A DNA stretch of 60,000 bases, from assembly GCF_030272615.1 (NCBI RefSeq), contig NC_081406.1, positions 259,957,386 through 260,017,385 of the forward strand, written 5' to 3'. The notes beneath the pieces were generated by a model. It had not been told where the DNA came from. It saw nothing but the letters and a program-made list of their open reading frames with translations, and made no database searches. Source of the DNA: Cryptomeria japonica. Taxonomy: Eukaryota; Streptophyta; Pinopsida; Cupressales; Cupressaceae. Each line of letters opens with the position of its first letter. Position 1 is the stretch's first letter. Below, piece by piece: positions 1 to 9,258 of this stretch. The position numbers were made by a program, and so were the translations under genes.

Positions 1-480
1 GATGTAGTTGAGGATGAATGAGGTGATCTGCTTGCCGGTGACTTGGGTAAGTGGAACAGCTTCGATCCACTTTGTGAAATATTCGGTGGCGGTAATAATG
101 AATTTATGGCCATTAGATGAAGATGGATGGATTTTACCCACAAGGTCAAGACCCCATTGACAAAAAGGCCATGATGTTGTGATTGGTTGCAATTCTTGGG
201 CTGGTGCATGTATCAAGTCGCCATGAACTTGACATTTCTTGCATTTTTTGACAAAGTAGTAGGGATCCTTTTCCATAGATGGCCAATAGTATCCATTGCG
301 CAGGAGTTTCTTGGTGAGTGATGGACCACTTGAGTGAGTCCCACAAATTCCTTCATGGACTTCTTCCAAAGCCTTTGTTATCTCATCTTGTTCCAGACAT
401 CGAAGGAGAGTACCATCAAGACTGCGTCGGTATAGGGTTTCAGTGATAATGGTATATCGAGCAGTTTGGCGAATGAAGGT
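1..480 (-). pseudogene. Ty3 integrase of element A, N-terminal part (cut by window edge)
   Basis: Integrase inserts the cDNA copy into the host genome. On the minus strand the HHCC zinc domain is readable: VHEGICGTH supplies the two His and CKKC the two Cys, separated by the typical YYWPSM segment. It is followed by the start of the catalytic core (WGLDLVGKIHPSSSNGHK, where the Asp of GLDLVG is the first catalytic acid) and TEYFTKWIEAVPLTQVTG. The remaining Asp and Glu lie beyond base 1. The copy in element D (about 50400-51480) shows the same block in the same order. The stretch 481-723 is the poorly conserved link from the second RNase H; it contains ordinary pol-like sequence but no motif. 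Confidence 0.85.
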
Positions 481-723
481 TTTATGTTGGTTATTTGATT
501 GGTTGGGAGGAAGGGTGTGATCGTGGAGATAGGTGTAGAATTCACCGTACCATGGGGATTCGAAATCGACAAGGCAACATATCATTTCAGATTTGGGGAT
601 ATCATAAGTGGGAATCCAAAGCTGTTCTACCAAGAACTCATAGCGTGTTGAATTTTGTGGTAGATTTAGTAGAGACACGATGGTAGCCATAGCGTCAGCA
701 GCTCAATTCTGATCTCTTGGTAT

Positions 724-1134
724 CTACTCAAAAGTGATAGTAGTAAATGATGTCTTTAGACTATCCACCATTTGCTTATATGGCATGAGTTTATCATCTT
801 TGGTCTGATATTCATTAGTTGCTTGCTGAATGACCAGTTGTGAGTCGCCATATACTTGTAGTTCTTGTAATTTCCATTGTATGACTAACCTGAGTCCTAT
901 GATCAAGGCCTCATATTCTACTATGTTGTTTGTGCATGGAAATGTGAGCCTATAAGACTTCGAGATGCTGTCACCTTGAGGTGTGATAAACAGAATGCCT
1001 GCCCTCGAGCCATGCCTAGTGTATGAACCATCAAAGTATAGTTTCCATGGTTGTGCTGTTGTGATCATGAATATCTCTTCATCTAGAAAATTGGAAATGA
1101 GAGGATGATCGCCTATGAGTGGTGCATCGGCCAA
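724..1134 (-). pseudogene. Second, archaeal-type RNase H (aRNH) of element A
   Basis: RNase H degrades the RNA strand of the RNA/DNA hybrid during reverse transcription. This is a second RNase H after the usual one. WKLYFDGSYTRHGSRAGI gives the first catalytic Asp (FDGS), NNIVEYEAL the Glu, and YGDSQLVIQQ the next Asp, with the spacing of RNase HI proteins of the archaeal/plant type. All these acids are kept, unlike in the preceding RNase H. It reads through from the preceding domain past a TAG at 1132-1134 (the D copy has CAG there). Tat-lineage elements are known to have acquired such a domain. It is a dead copy only because the surrounding polyprotein is broken. Confidence 0.85.
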
Positions 1135-1545
1135 CTAATCTGCAATAACTTGACCTTTGATAGCTTTACGGTCTACATACTCGATGTCAAATTCACTTAG
1201 AATCATCACCCATTTGGCCAAGCGACCTGTCAATGCTGCTTTACTGAGTAAATACTTGAGTGGATCAATCTTTGCGATGAGTTGTACCTTGTGTGTCAAT
1301 AGATAGTGCCTCAATTTAGTGGCTGCTAAGATTACTGCTAGGTAAGCTCGCTCAATAGGCGTATAATTGAGTTCATAGCCCACCAGTGTGCGAGAGATGT
1401 AGTAAATAGCACACTCTTTTCCTTCTGCATTATGTTGTGCCAGTAGTACACCCAATGCTGTACTTGTTGCTGAGATATAGAGTAACAATGGTCTACTTGG
1501 ATCTGGTGGCATCAGCAATGGCGGATTCATGAGATAGTCTTTAAG
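1135..1545 (-). pseudogene. First (retroviral-type) RNase H of element A, catalytic Asp missing
   Basis: This domain follows RT and has the normal Ty3 RNase H layout: LLLYISATSTALGVLLAQ, then YYISRTLVGYELNYTPIERAYLAV and a C-terminal FDIEYVDRKAIKGQVIAD. The first strand normally carries a catalytic Asp (compare [14 protein letters not shown] in element C). Here it reads YISATST, so that Asp is absent. Element D has YISATTM at the same place, so the loss belongs to the family and is not decay of one copy. The likely role is a structural tether between RT and the second RNase H. It ends at TAG 1132-1134. Confidence 0.85.
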
Positions 1546-2467
1546 TGTCTGAAATGCTTGTTGGCATCGAGCATCCCACTAAAAGTGGATGTTCTTGTGT
1601 AGCAGGTGTGTAAATGGGTGACACTTATCAGCCAATTGTGCAATGAATCTTCGGATGGATTGAAGTCGCCCTTGTAATGTTCTTAGTTGACTGATATTCT
1701 TGGTGGTGGCATGTCCATGATTGCCTTAACCTTTGCTGGATCGACCTCAATACCTTTGCTTGAGACGATGTATCCTAGAAGCTTCCCGGAGGTTACTCCA
1801 AAGACACATTTCTTTGGGTTGAGTCGAACACGGTATTATTCCAGTCTATCAAAGATTTTATTAAGATGTGGAGATACCCTTCTCTGGTGAGTGATTTTTC
1901 TAGTAAGTCATCCACATAATCTTCCATCATAGTATGCATCATGTCATGGAAGATGGTGGTCATTGCTCTTTGATAGGTTGCTCCTGCATTCTTTAGACTG
2001 AAAGGCATTACATTCCAGCAATATGTGCCCCATGGATAGGTGAAGGCTATCTTATGTTGATCTTCTGGTGTGATCTTTATCTAATTGTATCCTGAAAAGC
2101 CATCCATGAGTGAAAGCATGGCATGTCTCACTGTCAGATCCACTATGATGTTGATATTTGGAAGGGAGAAGTCATCCTTAGGATAGGCCTTATTCAGATC
2201 TCTGAAGTCAGTACAAATGCGGATGACCCCTTTTGGTTTGCCGATAGGCACAATATTGGAGATCCATTCTGCATAATCAGTTGGTCTAATGAAATCAACA
2301 TCTAGGAGTTTCTTGAGTTCTGTTTTGACTAGTACTACAATTTGAGGATGCATCTTACGAAGCTTCTGCTTGATAGGTTTGGCTCCTTCTGCGATGGTGA
2401 GGTGATGCATGACTAAATCAGGATCAAGCCCAGGCATGTCTGCATATGACCATGCAAAGTTGATCTA
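1546..2467 (-). pseudogene. Reverse transcriptase of element A
   Basis: RT copies the element RNA into DNA. Readable minus-strand blocks in order are LKKLLDVDFIRPTDYAEWIS, IRICTDFRDLNKAYPKDDFS (first catalytic Asp region), LMDGFSGYN, VMPFSLKNAGATYQRAM and MEDYVDDLLEKS (YVDD active site, about 1925), then a thumb region to about 1690. Breaks: TAG at 2465-2467, TAG at 2078-2080 in GYN-Q-IKI (D has CAA there), and a one-base frameshift near 1885 just after the YVDD block. It is joined to the linker upstream and to RNase H downstream in what was one pol frame. Confidence 0.9.
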
Positions 2468-3671
2468 AAGCTGTTGAAAGAACTCTATAAATTTAGGCTA
2501 TTCCTCTGGAGTGAGAAGAGATGCCAGATGTATGAGATGAGGATTTTCAAGAGTCCCCACATTGTATTCTTTGGTTTCCTTGATGAGAATTGTTGATTGT
2601 TCCTGTTGTGTACTATCAAGGAGAATGTCAAACCCTTCATCCTCAGGCACCTCAGAGAGGTTTTCACCATTGGATACGCTCTTTCTTTTTACTTTTGTCG
2701 GATCAAACAGTGCCACGGTGTGGTTTTCACTGGAAGATCCATGTTTTATTGTTATATTTTTGCAGCTGAAAGGTTTGGCATCTGCCCTGAAGTATGCTGC
2801 GCTATTAAGTTCAATGGCGAATCCAGCTTTGTGATCCCCGCTTGGTAGGTTATCCCTTAATTCCAAAAATTCAATGATGGCCTCATCATTTTGGAAGAAG
2901 TCAAGACATGGGGGATTTGGTTGGTTCCATTTGATGAGTTCAGGGTGGATAATGGGCATTACTTCATCGATTAGGTTAAGTGCGTTAGATGTATCAGTGA
3001 GGGTTAAGATGTTATGATGAAGGTCATTGATGGTACTCTCCCTGTTAGAATCAGGCGTAGGATGAGACGTAGGGTCTGTGGAAGATGTTTCTAGTTCAGG
3101 AACCCAAGTGGTCTTTATCTGTGCTTCTCCGTAAATAGGGATGTCTTTGCGTGGTGGAGGTGGTGATGTGTCTTCCTCATCTGATGTGTTAAGCTGTACA
3201 GAATCAAATTCCCACTCATGTGAGTCGGTCTCTGAGTCACTTTCCAGCATCCGATTACTATACCATACTGGGATGTCTTTTGAGTTAAATACTGCAGGTG
3301 TGATTGGTTGATGTACCTTTGTAGTGATCGGTGCTCCAGGAAGGTTGATGGGGATAAAGGAATCTAGTACAGGGAGTATCGGTAATATTGACTTAGTGGC
3401 TTCTGCTGGAACTGTTGGTGCCATAGATGCTGTTGCGGGTTCTGATACAGTTGCTGCTGCCAATGGTGCTATTGATGTTATTGTTGTTGCTGATGGGATC
3501 ACTGGTTTGATTGGTGGGATGATTGGTATCGATGATGGTTGTGTTGGGATTCTGAGCCTCGGTGGGGTAGTTGGGATGGTGTTTGATGTTGCTTTGATTA
3601 TGAAAGGTGTCCTTTTTGCAGTAGGCTGACATAATGGTTTGCTAGATTTTCCTTTGAATTTGAGTTTAGGA
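2468..3671 (-). pseudogene. Proline/serine/acid-rich pol linker between protease and RT (element A)
   Basis: About 400 codons lie between the G-patch-like segment and RT, and most are open in one frame (2498-3502). The first part is low-complexity Thr/Pro/Ala/Ile. The second half is more complex and is conserved in element D: a DSETDSHEWEFD acidic patch, a LNLIDEVMPIIHPELIKW block, DNLPSGDHKAGFAIELN and SSSENHTVALFDP. D has the same blocks at 47744-48450, so this is a real family-specific part of pol, not noise. I do not recognise a fold. A long PR-RT spacer is compatible with Tat-type elements. The frame ends just before TAG 2465-2467. Confidence 0.7.
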
Positions 3672-3955
3672 AAGATCTCTTTTTCAAAGCCTAAGCCTGT
3701 ATTACCTTTGGGCTTTAATTCTGGCAGCAGAGGTTCATGTCATCCTTGTTTGCAATATCCCAAAGCACTCTGACCATCATACCCCATTCTTTGCATGATG
3801 AGGAGACCTTTGCCATACCGATCCATAGGAAGTCTAAATTGTGGTATATCAGTGGTGATGGGATCTTTATAGATCCATTCTGCTAGGTCCTCATCTTGGG
3901 TTTCTTCCTCTTGACTCTTTCCAAGGATGAAAGGCATCAAAGCACATGCTGGCAT
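3672..3955 (-). pseudogene. G-patch-like segment after protease (element A)
   Basis: The minus-strand frame contains YGKGLLIMQRMGYDGQSALG, then KQG, a TGA stop, EPLLPEL and finally NTGLGF. This is the G-patch layout: a glycine pair, a hydrophobic stretch ending in MGY, GxxALG, a basic-Gly turn and EPL. Element D has the same block at about 47244-47400. G-patch domains bind nucleic acid or RNA helicases and occur next to the protease of some retroviruses (established knowledge). The role here is inferred. The upstream part (DLAEWIYKDP) is also conserved in D. Confidence is limited because several glycines differ. Confidence 0.6.
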
Positions 3956-3979
3956 GTTTAGTGGTTGCTGGAGTACCTA

Positions 3980-4600
3980 CTATGGTTTACCATGTGTTCT
4001 AGGAGAAGTGGGCATTTGTCTCACACAAAAGAGTTGACTCAAGTTGTATTCCCCAGGACCTTCCTCTGCTATTTTCATTTTAAGCTTTTCTTGCTTTGGT
4101 ATAGTGGTGTTCAAACTGGCAAGAGAGGCGGGACTTATATATGATGTGGAGGAAATGGCTTCTTTATTATTAGGAATGGTAATCTCTAGTTGATGGCTAA
4201 TATTATGGCAATATGCAAAGGGATTTGCATCACCCAGGATTGTGATCCCTACACCGTTATGTGGGAACTTGATACATTGATGGTAGTTAGATGGAACGGC
4301 TTGCATAGCATGTATCCAAGGTCTTCCTAACAATAGATTATATGGCAGAGGAAGGTCCAGAACTTGACAGATGATGTGTTTTACCACAGGGCCTACTTAG
4401 ATTGGTAGTACCATAGCTCCTTTGGATGACCGCTCTGCATCATCATAAGCTTTGATTGTGATCTTCTTACGAGGATCCACTGATTCTACCACATATCCCA
4501 ATGCTGTGACCAACTATAGTGTACAAATATTCAGGCCTGCTCCATTATCTATCAAGACTCGTTTGATCCTATGTTGGTTAATAAATCCTTCGATGTGGAG
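3980..4600 (-). pseudogene. Aspartic protease (retropepsin) of element A
   Basis: The protease cuts the gag-pol polyprotein. The active-site strand reads RVLIDNGAGLNICTL at about 4514-4560 (D-N-G in place of the usual D-S/T-G), followed by a stop at 4511-4513. The frame resumes with KKITIKAYDDAERSSKGA, then a second stop (about 4398), then the C-terminal signature NLLLGRPWIHAMQAVPS. A tail of about 80 codons (4255 down to 3980) follows, ending near YNLSQLFCVRQMPTS, which is conserved in D. It is continuous with gag upstream, as in fused gag-pro-pol Ty3 elements. Confidence 0.85.
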
Positions 4601-6598
4601 TGAGGCGTTATGAGGTTGCTGGAAGGAAGAGTTGTCACTTTTAGAAAAAGTGAGACAAGGTGATGACTTTAGACTTCCAACCATGGCTTGAAATTGGTCT
4701 GTATTTAGATTTGCAGGGACTGACGCCTCTTGGAGTGCTTGATCTAAGATAGTTTTATGAGAGGGTGATAGGTGCAATAGCTCTAAAATGGATATAAGCG
4801 CAGGCATTTTATCTAATTGTTCCACAAGATTGTACTGCTTTGGGATGGAGGTGGTGTCTTGTGGAGCTGCCTTTATGGTAACCTTGCCGCGACGTGTAAC
4901 AACATTGCAATTTGAGTTGGGATTTTTGAAGGTTATGGTTGCAACTTGTTCACTAGCATCATACAGATGATTTACAGTGTAATTATACGTAGCCTGCATA
5001 TAATCAGTGGTATCAGTGTGCCTGGAAGTGGAAGGACCCCTTTGATCTTGCGATGGAAGTGGATTTTTAAACATCAGATGATCATTATTGGTTGTTTTCG
5101 GGTCACGTCCTTCAATTTCAATTTCTCCTCGGTCAATAAGATCCTGAATAAGATCTTTTAATCGGTGACAATTACTTGTCTTGTGTCCTCTTCCTTGATG
5201 GAATTCACAGTGTTCAGTATCTCTCCACCATGCCGGTTTGAACTGAGGCTCATAGTTTGATAGTTTAGGTAGAGTGACCAAATTTTGAGAAATGAGTTGT
5301 TGCAATACTATTTCAATGGGTTCCCCTAAGGGAGTGTATGTGCATTTTTGTTTTTGCTGACGAGGTCTTGGTTCATCGTGAGATGTGATGCGACCTTGAT
5401 TCAAAGGAACATTTGTTTTATTCTGAGGTGGAGGATTTTGTCCTGCAAACCAAACCACAGGTTGTGCATTTTGTATAGTCCTGGCATCCACAACCCCATC
5501 GTTGACGATATTCTTGTTTTTGTTCCAGAAGCTTGGTTTATCACTATTGAAGCGTGGGTGAGGATCATCCTTTGGTTCATTAAAGATTTTGATGAGTCCT
5601 TTCTTGATGAGTACCCTTTCACATTTCAAACCCTTGGTGATCATATCATTAAAAGAGTCTGTGTCTTTGACATCCAGGTGAAATTCCATTTCTTCATTTA
5701 AGTTGGAAATGAATATTTCCACTAGTTCTCATTCAGGTAACTAAAGAGAACATCTGCTAGACATTTGGCGCCATCGTTGCAGGAATACTGAGAATAGTTC
5801 ACCTGGTTTTTGTTTAGTGTTGCACAGATCAGCCATGGTAATGTCGCGTTCAATGTTATGAGAGTAATGAGCTAGGAACTTCTGGATGAGTTCCTCAAAT
5901 GTTCTAATGCCACTTGATAGTCGGGAAAACCATGATGTGGTTGTTCCTCTTAAGCTTTGGGGAAAAAGGTGCATGAGGTATGTGTCTTCATATGCCACTT
6001 CGAGACAAGCAGAATGAAATTCTCTGACATGATCACGGGGATCTCCCTTTCCTCTATATTTTTCAAATTTGGGTGTTTCGAATCCTCGTGGAAAGGGTGG
6101 CATATAAAGATTCCTATCAAAAGGATAAGGATAGATGTCATTGAGTGAGAATTGGTTAGTCTTGACACCACTATGAAGTTGTTGGGCGAGATTCTCAACT
6201 TGTTGCCACAACATCTCCATTTCAGTTGGAGGAGGAGGTGGTGGGTTACCTCGAGGAATGTTATATCTAATGGGATCTCTACCTCTTTCCTCTTCATGGC
6301 GACTTTGTCTTTCTGATGCTTGTCTTAATTGGGCAAGATCAAAGTTAGAGGGGAGTTTGGCTCCTTCTTGAGCGAGTCTTAAGAAGTGAGCATCTGCATT
6401 GCTCCTGAGTATTTCGTCAAATAGTCTGTTAAAGAGAGGGTTATGCTGGGCCCTTTCTATTGTTGCAGGAGTAGGAGTACTTGGGTTTTCGTCATTCGCA
6501 TTTCCTCCAAGTGCTTCTTGAAATTCATTGAGATTTTCCTCTTCTTCTTCTTCTATTTCTATTTCTCATAGCCTTGATTGTGATCGGGTTTGAGCCAT
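4601..6598 (-). pseudogene. Gag of element A (capsid and nucleocapsid)
   Basis: Gag forms the virus-like particle. The start ATG (6596-6598) gives MAQTRSQSRL then TGA; D begins MARNRSQSQ, which supports this start. A Glu-rich run follows, then FNRLFDEILRSNADAHFLRL, and the retrotransposon gag core (YPFDRNLYMPPFPRGFETPK, HLFPQSLRGTTTSWFSRLSS, FEELIQKFLAHYSHNIERDI). TAG at 5738-5740 and TGA near 5726 break it before EIFISNLNEEMEFHLD. A nucleocapsid-like knuckle CEFHQGRGHKTSNC sits at 5168-5209 (C-x2-H-x4-H-x4-C). From about 4620 the chain passes into protease. Frameshift-free but nonsense-broken. Confidence 0.85.
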
Positions 6599-8930
6599 TT
6601 TACAAGCTTTTGTTGAAGTTGATTGAAGATGATGATGAGTTTTTGATGAAATGAAAGATTGATGGTTGGTGAATGGTGTTGTATGTAGATCTCTAGCACT
6701 TTTAAGGTAGATGTAACCAAAATTCCTTCTTTGAATTGCTTGTTTTGTTTGATAAGATTTGGATGTGATAAGGTGTAGAGAAATCTGAGATGTGTTACAG
6801 ATTGAACTACCTAGTAATGAGAGGATTCACTCATGAACTAGTTTTAACCTGCGTAGATGTGTCTCTTAGGATGAGCTTATCCTAGATGTAGAAACAATCT
6901 AAAAAGTGATGTGATGCGTTTGATTCAAGCAATATCTAAAAAGAGAACTTGGGACAAGAACCTCTTAATGTTTTGAGAGTTGGAATGGATTGATGATGAA
7001 GTGATGATGTATGAGTAAGATGATGGATGAAATGTTTTCAACTTCAAAAAAAACTTTGTGTTACAAATGGGACAAACTCTATCCCTTCGCTTTCGGGTGT
7101 TGGTGGTATTTCTCGAGCTGTGTTGTAGGTGATATAGATTTTTGGGAAAAAGTTGGGACTAATCTTACCTCCTTGGTTTTTGTGATAACTTAGAGCTCTA
7201 TATTGCATAAAAGCTCTGTGGTTCAATGATTCTGAATCAAATTCGTTTGTTTTGCCTTGAAGGTAGAGACGCATGTGATGCAGAAAGACTCTATGTGAGA
7301 CAAAGATTTGTCTATTGATATAGAAGAATTTCCTCCTTTTGATCAAAGCCTTTGAGCTTAATGGTCTTCTTTTCAAGTTGATATTCTGATGACTCTTCTT
7401 CTTTCGCAGGATGTGAAGAATGGTCATAAAATTTGACTCTTCATTGTTTTGCACTTTGTTTTTGATGTATTTGGTTGTTTTGAAAACGTTTGGTTGGATG
7501 AATACTTTTTTTTTTGGAAGTGATTTTCTTTTTTGATGTTTCTTTGACAAGAAAACAAAGCAAGCACACAAACACAAGAATGTTGCCTCAAAGGCACAAA
7601 TGAGTATGGGTCTAGATCAACCCAATCCTTTGGACTTGTATATGACCCTTCCTTTAGATGTATTTTAAGGTGTATTTCCAAAGCCTAAAGTCGGCTCAAT
7701 TTGCACTTGGTCTTTAAAACGAACACACTTCAAACACTTTTTATCCCTAAGGTCAAATGGCCAGTTGTGATAAATTAAGCCCACATCTTGATATTTCTTC
7801 GACTTTGGTACTACATACCTTATGAATCCCGCCGTGGAAGGTAAGGATGTGATATACTAAGTCTTGTACGAGCATAACAAATAGATGATCCCTATGATGG
7901 GGGGGTCACCACTTTCATCAAGCCATAAGTGACTTTTCAAAAAGCTATGTTTCTACTCAAGGAAATATGTATGGTGAGTATCTTGGGAGCAAAACCATCT
8001 ATGCTCTTGCACTAAGTTATATCACAAATATCCTCAATCAATAGAACAGGTGGGATACTACTTAAAGGTGTTTAGTCATGTTCAATGTTTTTGGACATAA
8101 GTTCATTCTGCAGTGACTCACTTAAGAGCCTTGTAACTGGTGGTGGGGCCCATTTGTCCTTTCGGCCAGTTACACTGTAGGAACAGCTATACCCAAGGCT
8201 ACAACTTTCGCTCTCACCTGATTTCTATAGCGGCTTGAAGGATTTACTGCGTGAGGTCGTTCCCAAGATTGATGTGTCTCTTGGCAGGCCTCTCTTAAAA
8301 AGATAAAAATTTTGAGTGTTAGTAACACTTTTCTCTTGCACCTAGGACCACGAAAGCCAAGGGAGAGGGTAGTGTGTGTTAGAGGTAGGACCACTCGACC
8401 GAATTTTTGCACAAGCGTGCCAAGCACAAAAGACACTTGTTCTTTTTAATCCTCCATTTGCAATGTGATCTAACTATTTGGAGATGTTGCTCCAACAGCT
8501 ATGGTGTTCTTTTTAACTTCAAAGGCAATGTGTTTTGTAATCTAGAATTTGGAAATCCTGGTCAACTTAAAAAAAAAGACACGTTTGCTTGAAGTAAAAT
8601 TTGTTTGTAAAAATCAAAACAAATGGATTGTGTATTTTATGTGCACCAAAATTTAAAGTGTGGATTGTAAATCTTTTAGTTTGATGCAAGGAAATAAAAT
8701 TTGTTTGTTGATTTTAAGCACCAAAATGAAGATGAATCCTAACTTGCAATGGAAGTAAATGTTTGTTTTCAAGTTTTTAAAAGCACCAAAGGAAAATTTG
8801 AGATTTTTAATGATGAGTTTTAACCTGCACAAACCACAATTTGTTAGTAAAATCTATGTCCAAGGGGGGGCTTCCACAAGCCTAAAATTTTCACTTTTTT
8901 GGTTACAAGGCAATTTTTACGACATTCTGT
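6599..8930 (-). other. Non-coding leader of element A (between array and gag start)
   Basis: These 2.3 kb upstream of gag have no supported gene; the open frames there are short and mostly AT-driven. The part around 8100-8430 (CTCTTGCACCTAGG then AAGCCAAGGGAGAGG on the plus strand) resembles 38940-39010 in the leader of F, so leader sequence is shared between the families. From 8590 to 8800 there is a loose repeat of AAAATTTGTTTGT and AGCACCAAA about every 90-100 bases. Poly-T/A runs occur near 7508. Confidence 0.6.
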
Positions 8931-8933
8931 TAC

Positions 8934-9170
8934 AATAGCGCTAGTCTGCGTTTGAACAGAGGCGCTATTTAACACAAAAGCGCTGAAAGAATGGGAAAAA
9001 CAAAGAGACAAAAGCGCTTAAAGATTATCAATAGTGCCAGAAGAATTACCAACGCGCTAAAACAGTACCAAAAGCGCTGAAATTTGGACAATAGCGCTAT
9101 TGTAAGAACAATAGCGCTAAAACATAAATGTCGATAGCGCTAGAACGTGTGCAATAGCGCCAAAGCGCAA
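8934..9170. repeat. AGCGCT array in the leader of element A
   Basis: Seven exact copies of the palindromic hexamer AGCGCT (first at 8937, last near 9135) and at least five one-base variants (GGCGCT, CGCGCT, AGCGCC, AGCGCA, AGTGCC) lie in about 235 bases, often as CAAAAGCGCTGAAA or AACAATAGCGCTA. Spacing is irregular, about 19-40 bases. The block starts some 60 bases from the primer site. It is the most CpG-rich patch in this AT-rich neighbourhood. Confidence 0.9.
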
Positions 9171-9230
9171 CCTGTGTGACACTTTCAATAGTCAGACATG
9201 TTAGTTTACTAAAAAAAAATGATATTTTTG

Positions 9231-9256
9231 GTGTTCGATTCATGTCAGGTTCACCA
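9231..9256 (-). promoter_or_regulatory. Primer-binding site of element A, tRNA-Trp type
   Basis: On the plus strand this stretch ends in CAGGTTCACCA, i.e. a tRNA 3' end with CCA, two bases from the LTR edge at 9259. From memory of plant cytosolic tRNA-Trp(CCA), all 26 bases match its 3' end, including the T loop (GTTCGATTC), except two C/T and G/A differences. The minus strand therefore primes with tRNA-Trp. Confidence 0.8.
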
Positions 9257-9258
9257 AA

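Noticed and set aside
3324-3629. Plus-strand Gly/Val/Ile-rich frame
   Set aside because: Antisense shadow of the low-complexity Thr/Ile/Pro linker of A.
9231-9256. A real tRNA-Trp gene
   Set aside because: Only the 3' end of a tRNA is present, with encoded CCA, at exactly the primer-site position beside an LTR; no 5' half or anticodon arm.
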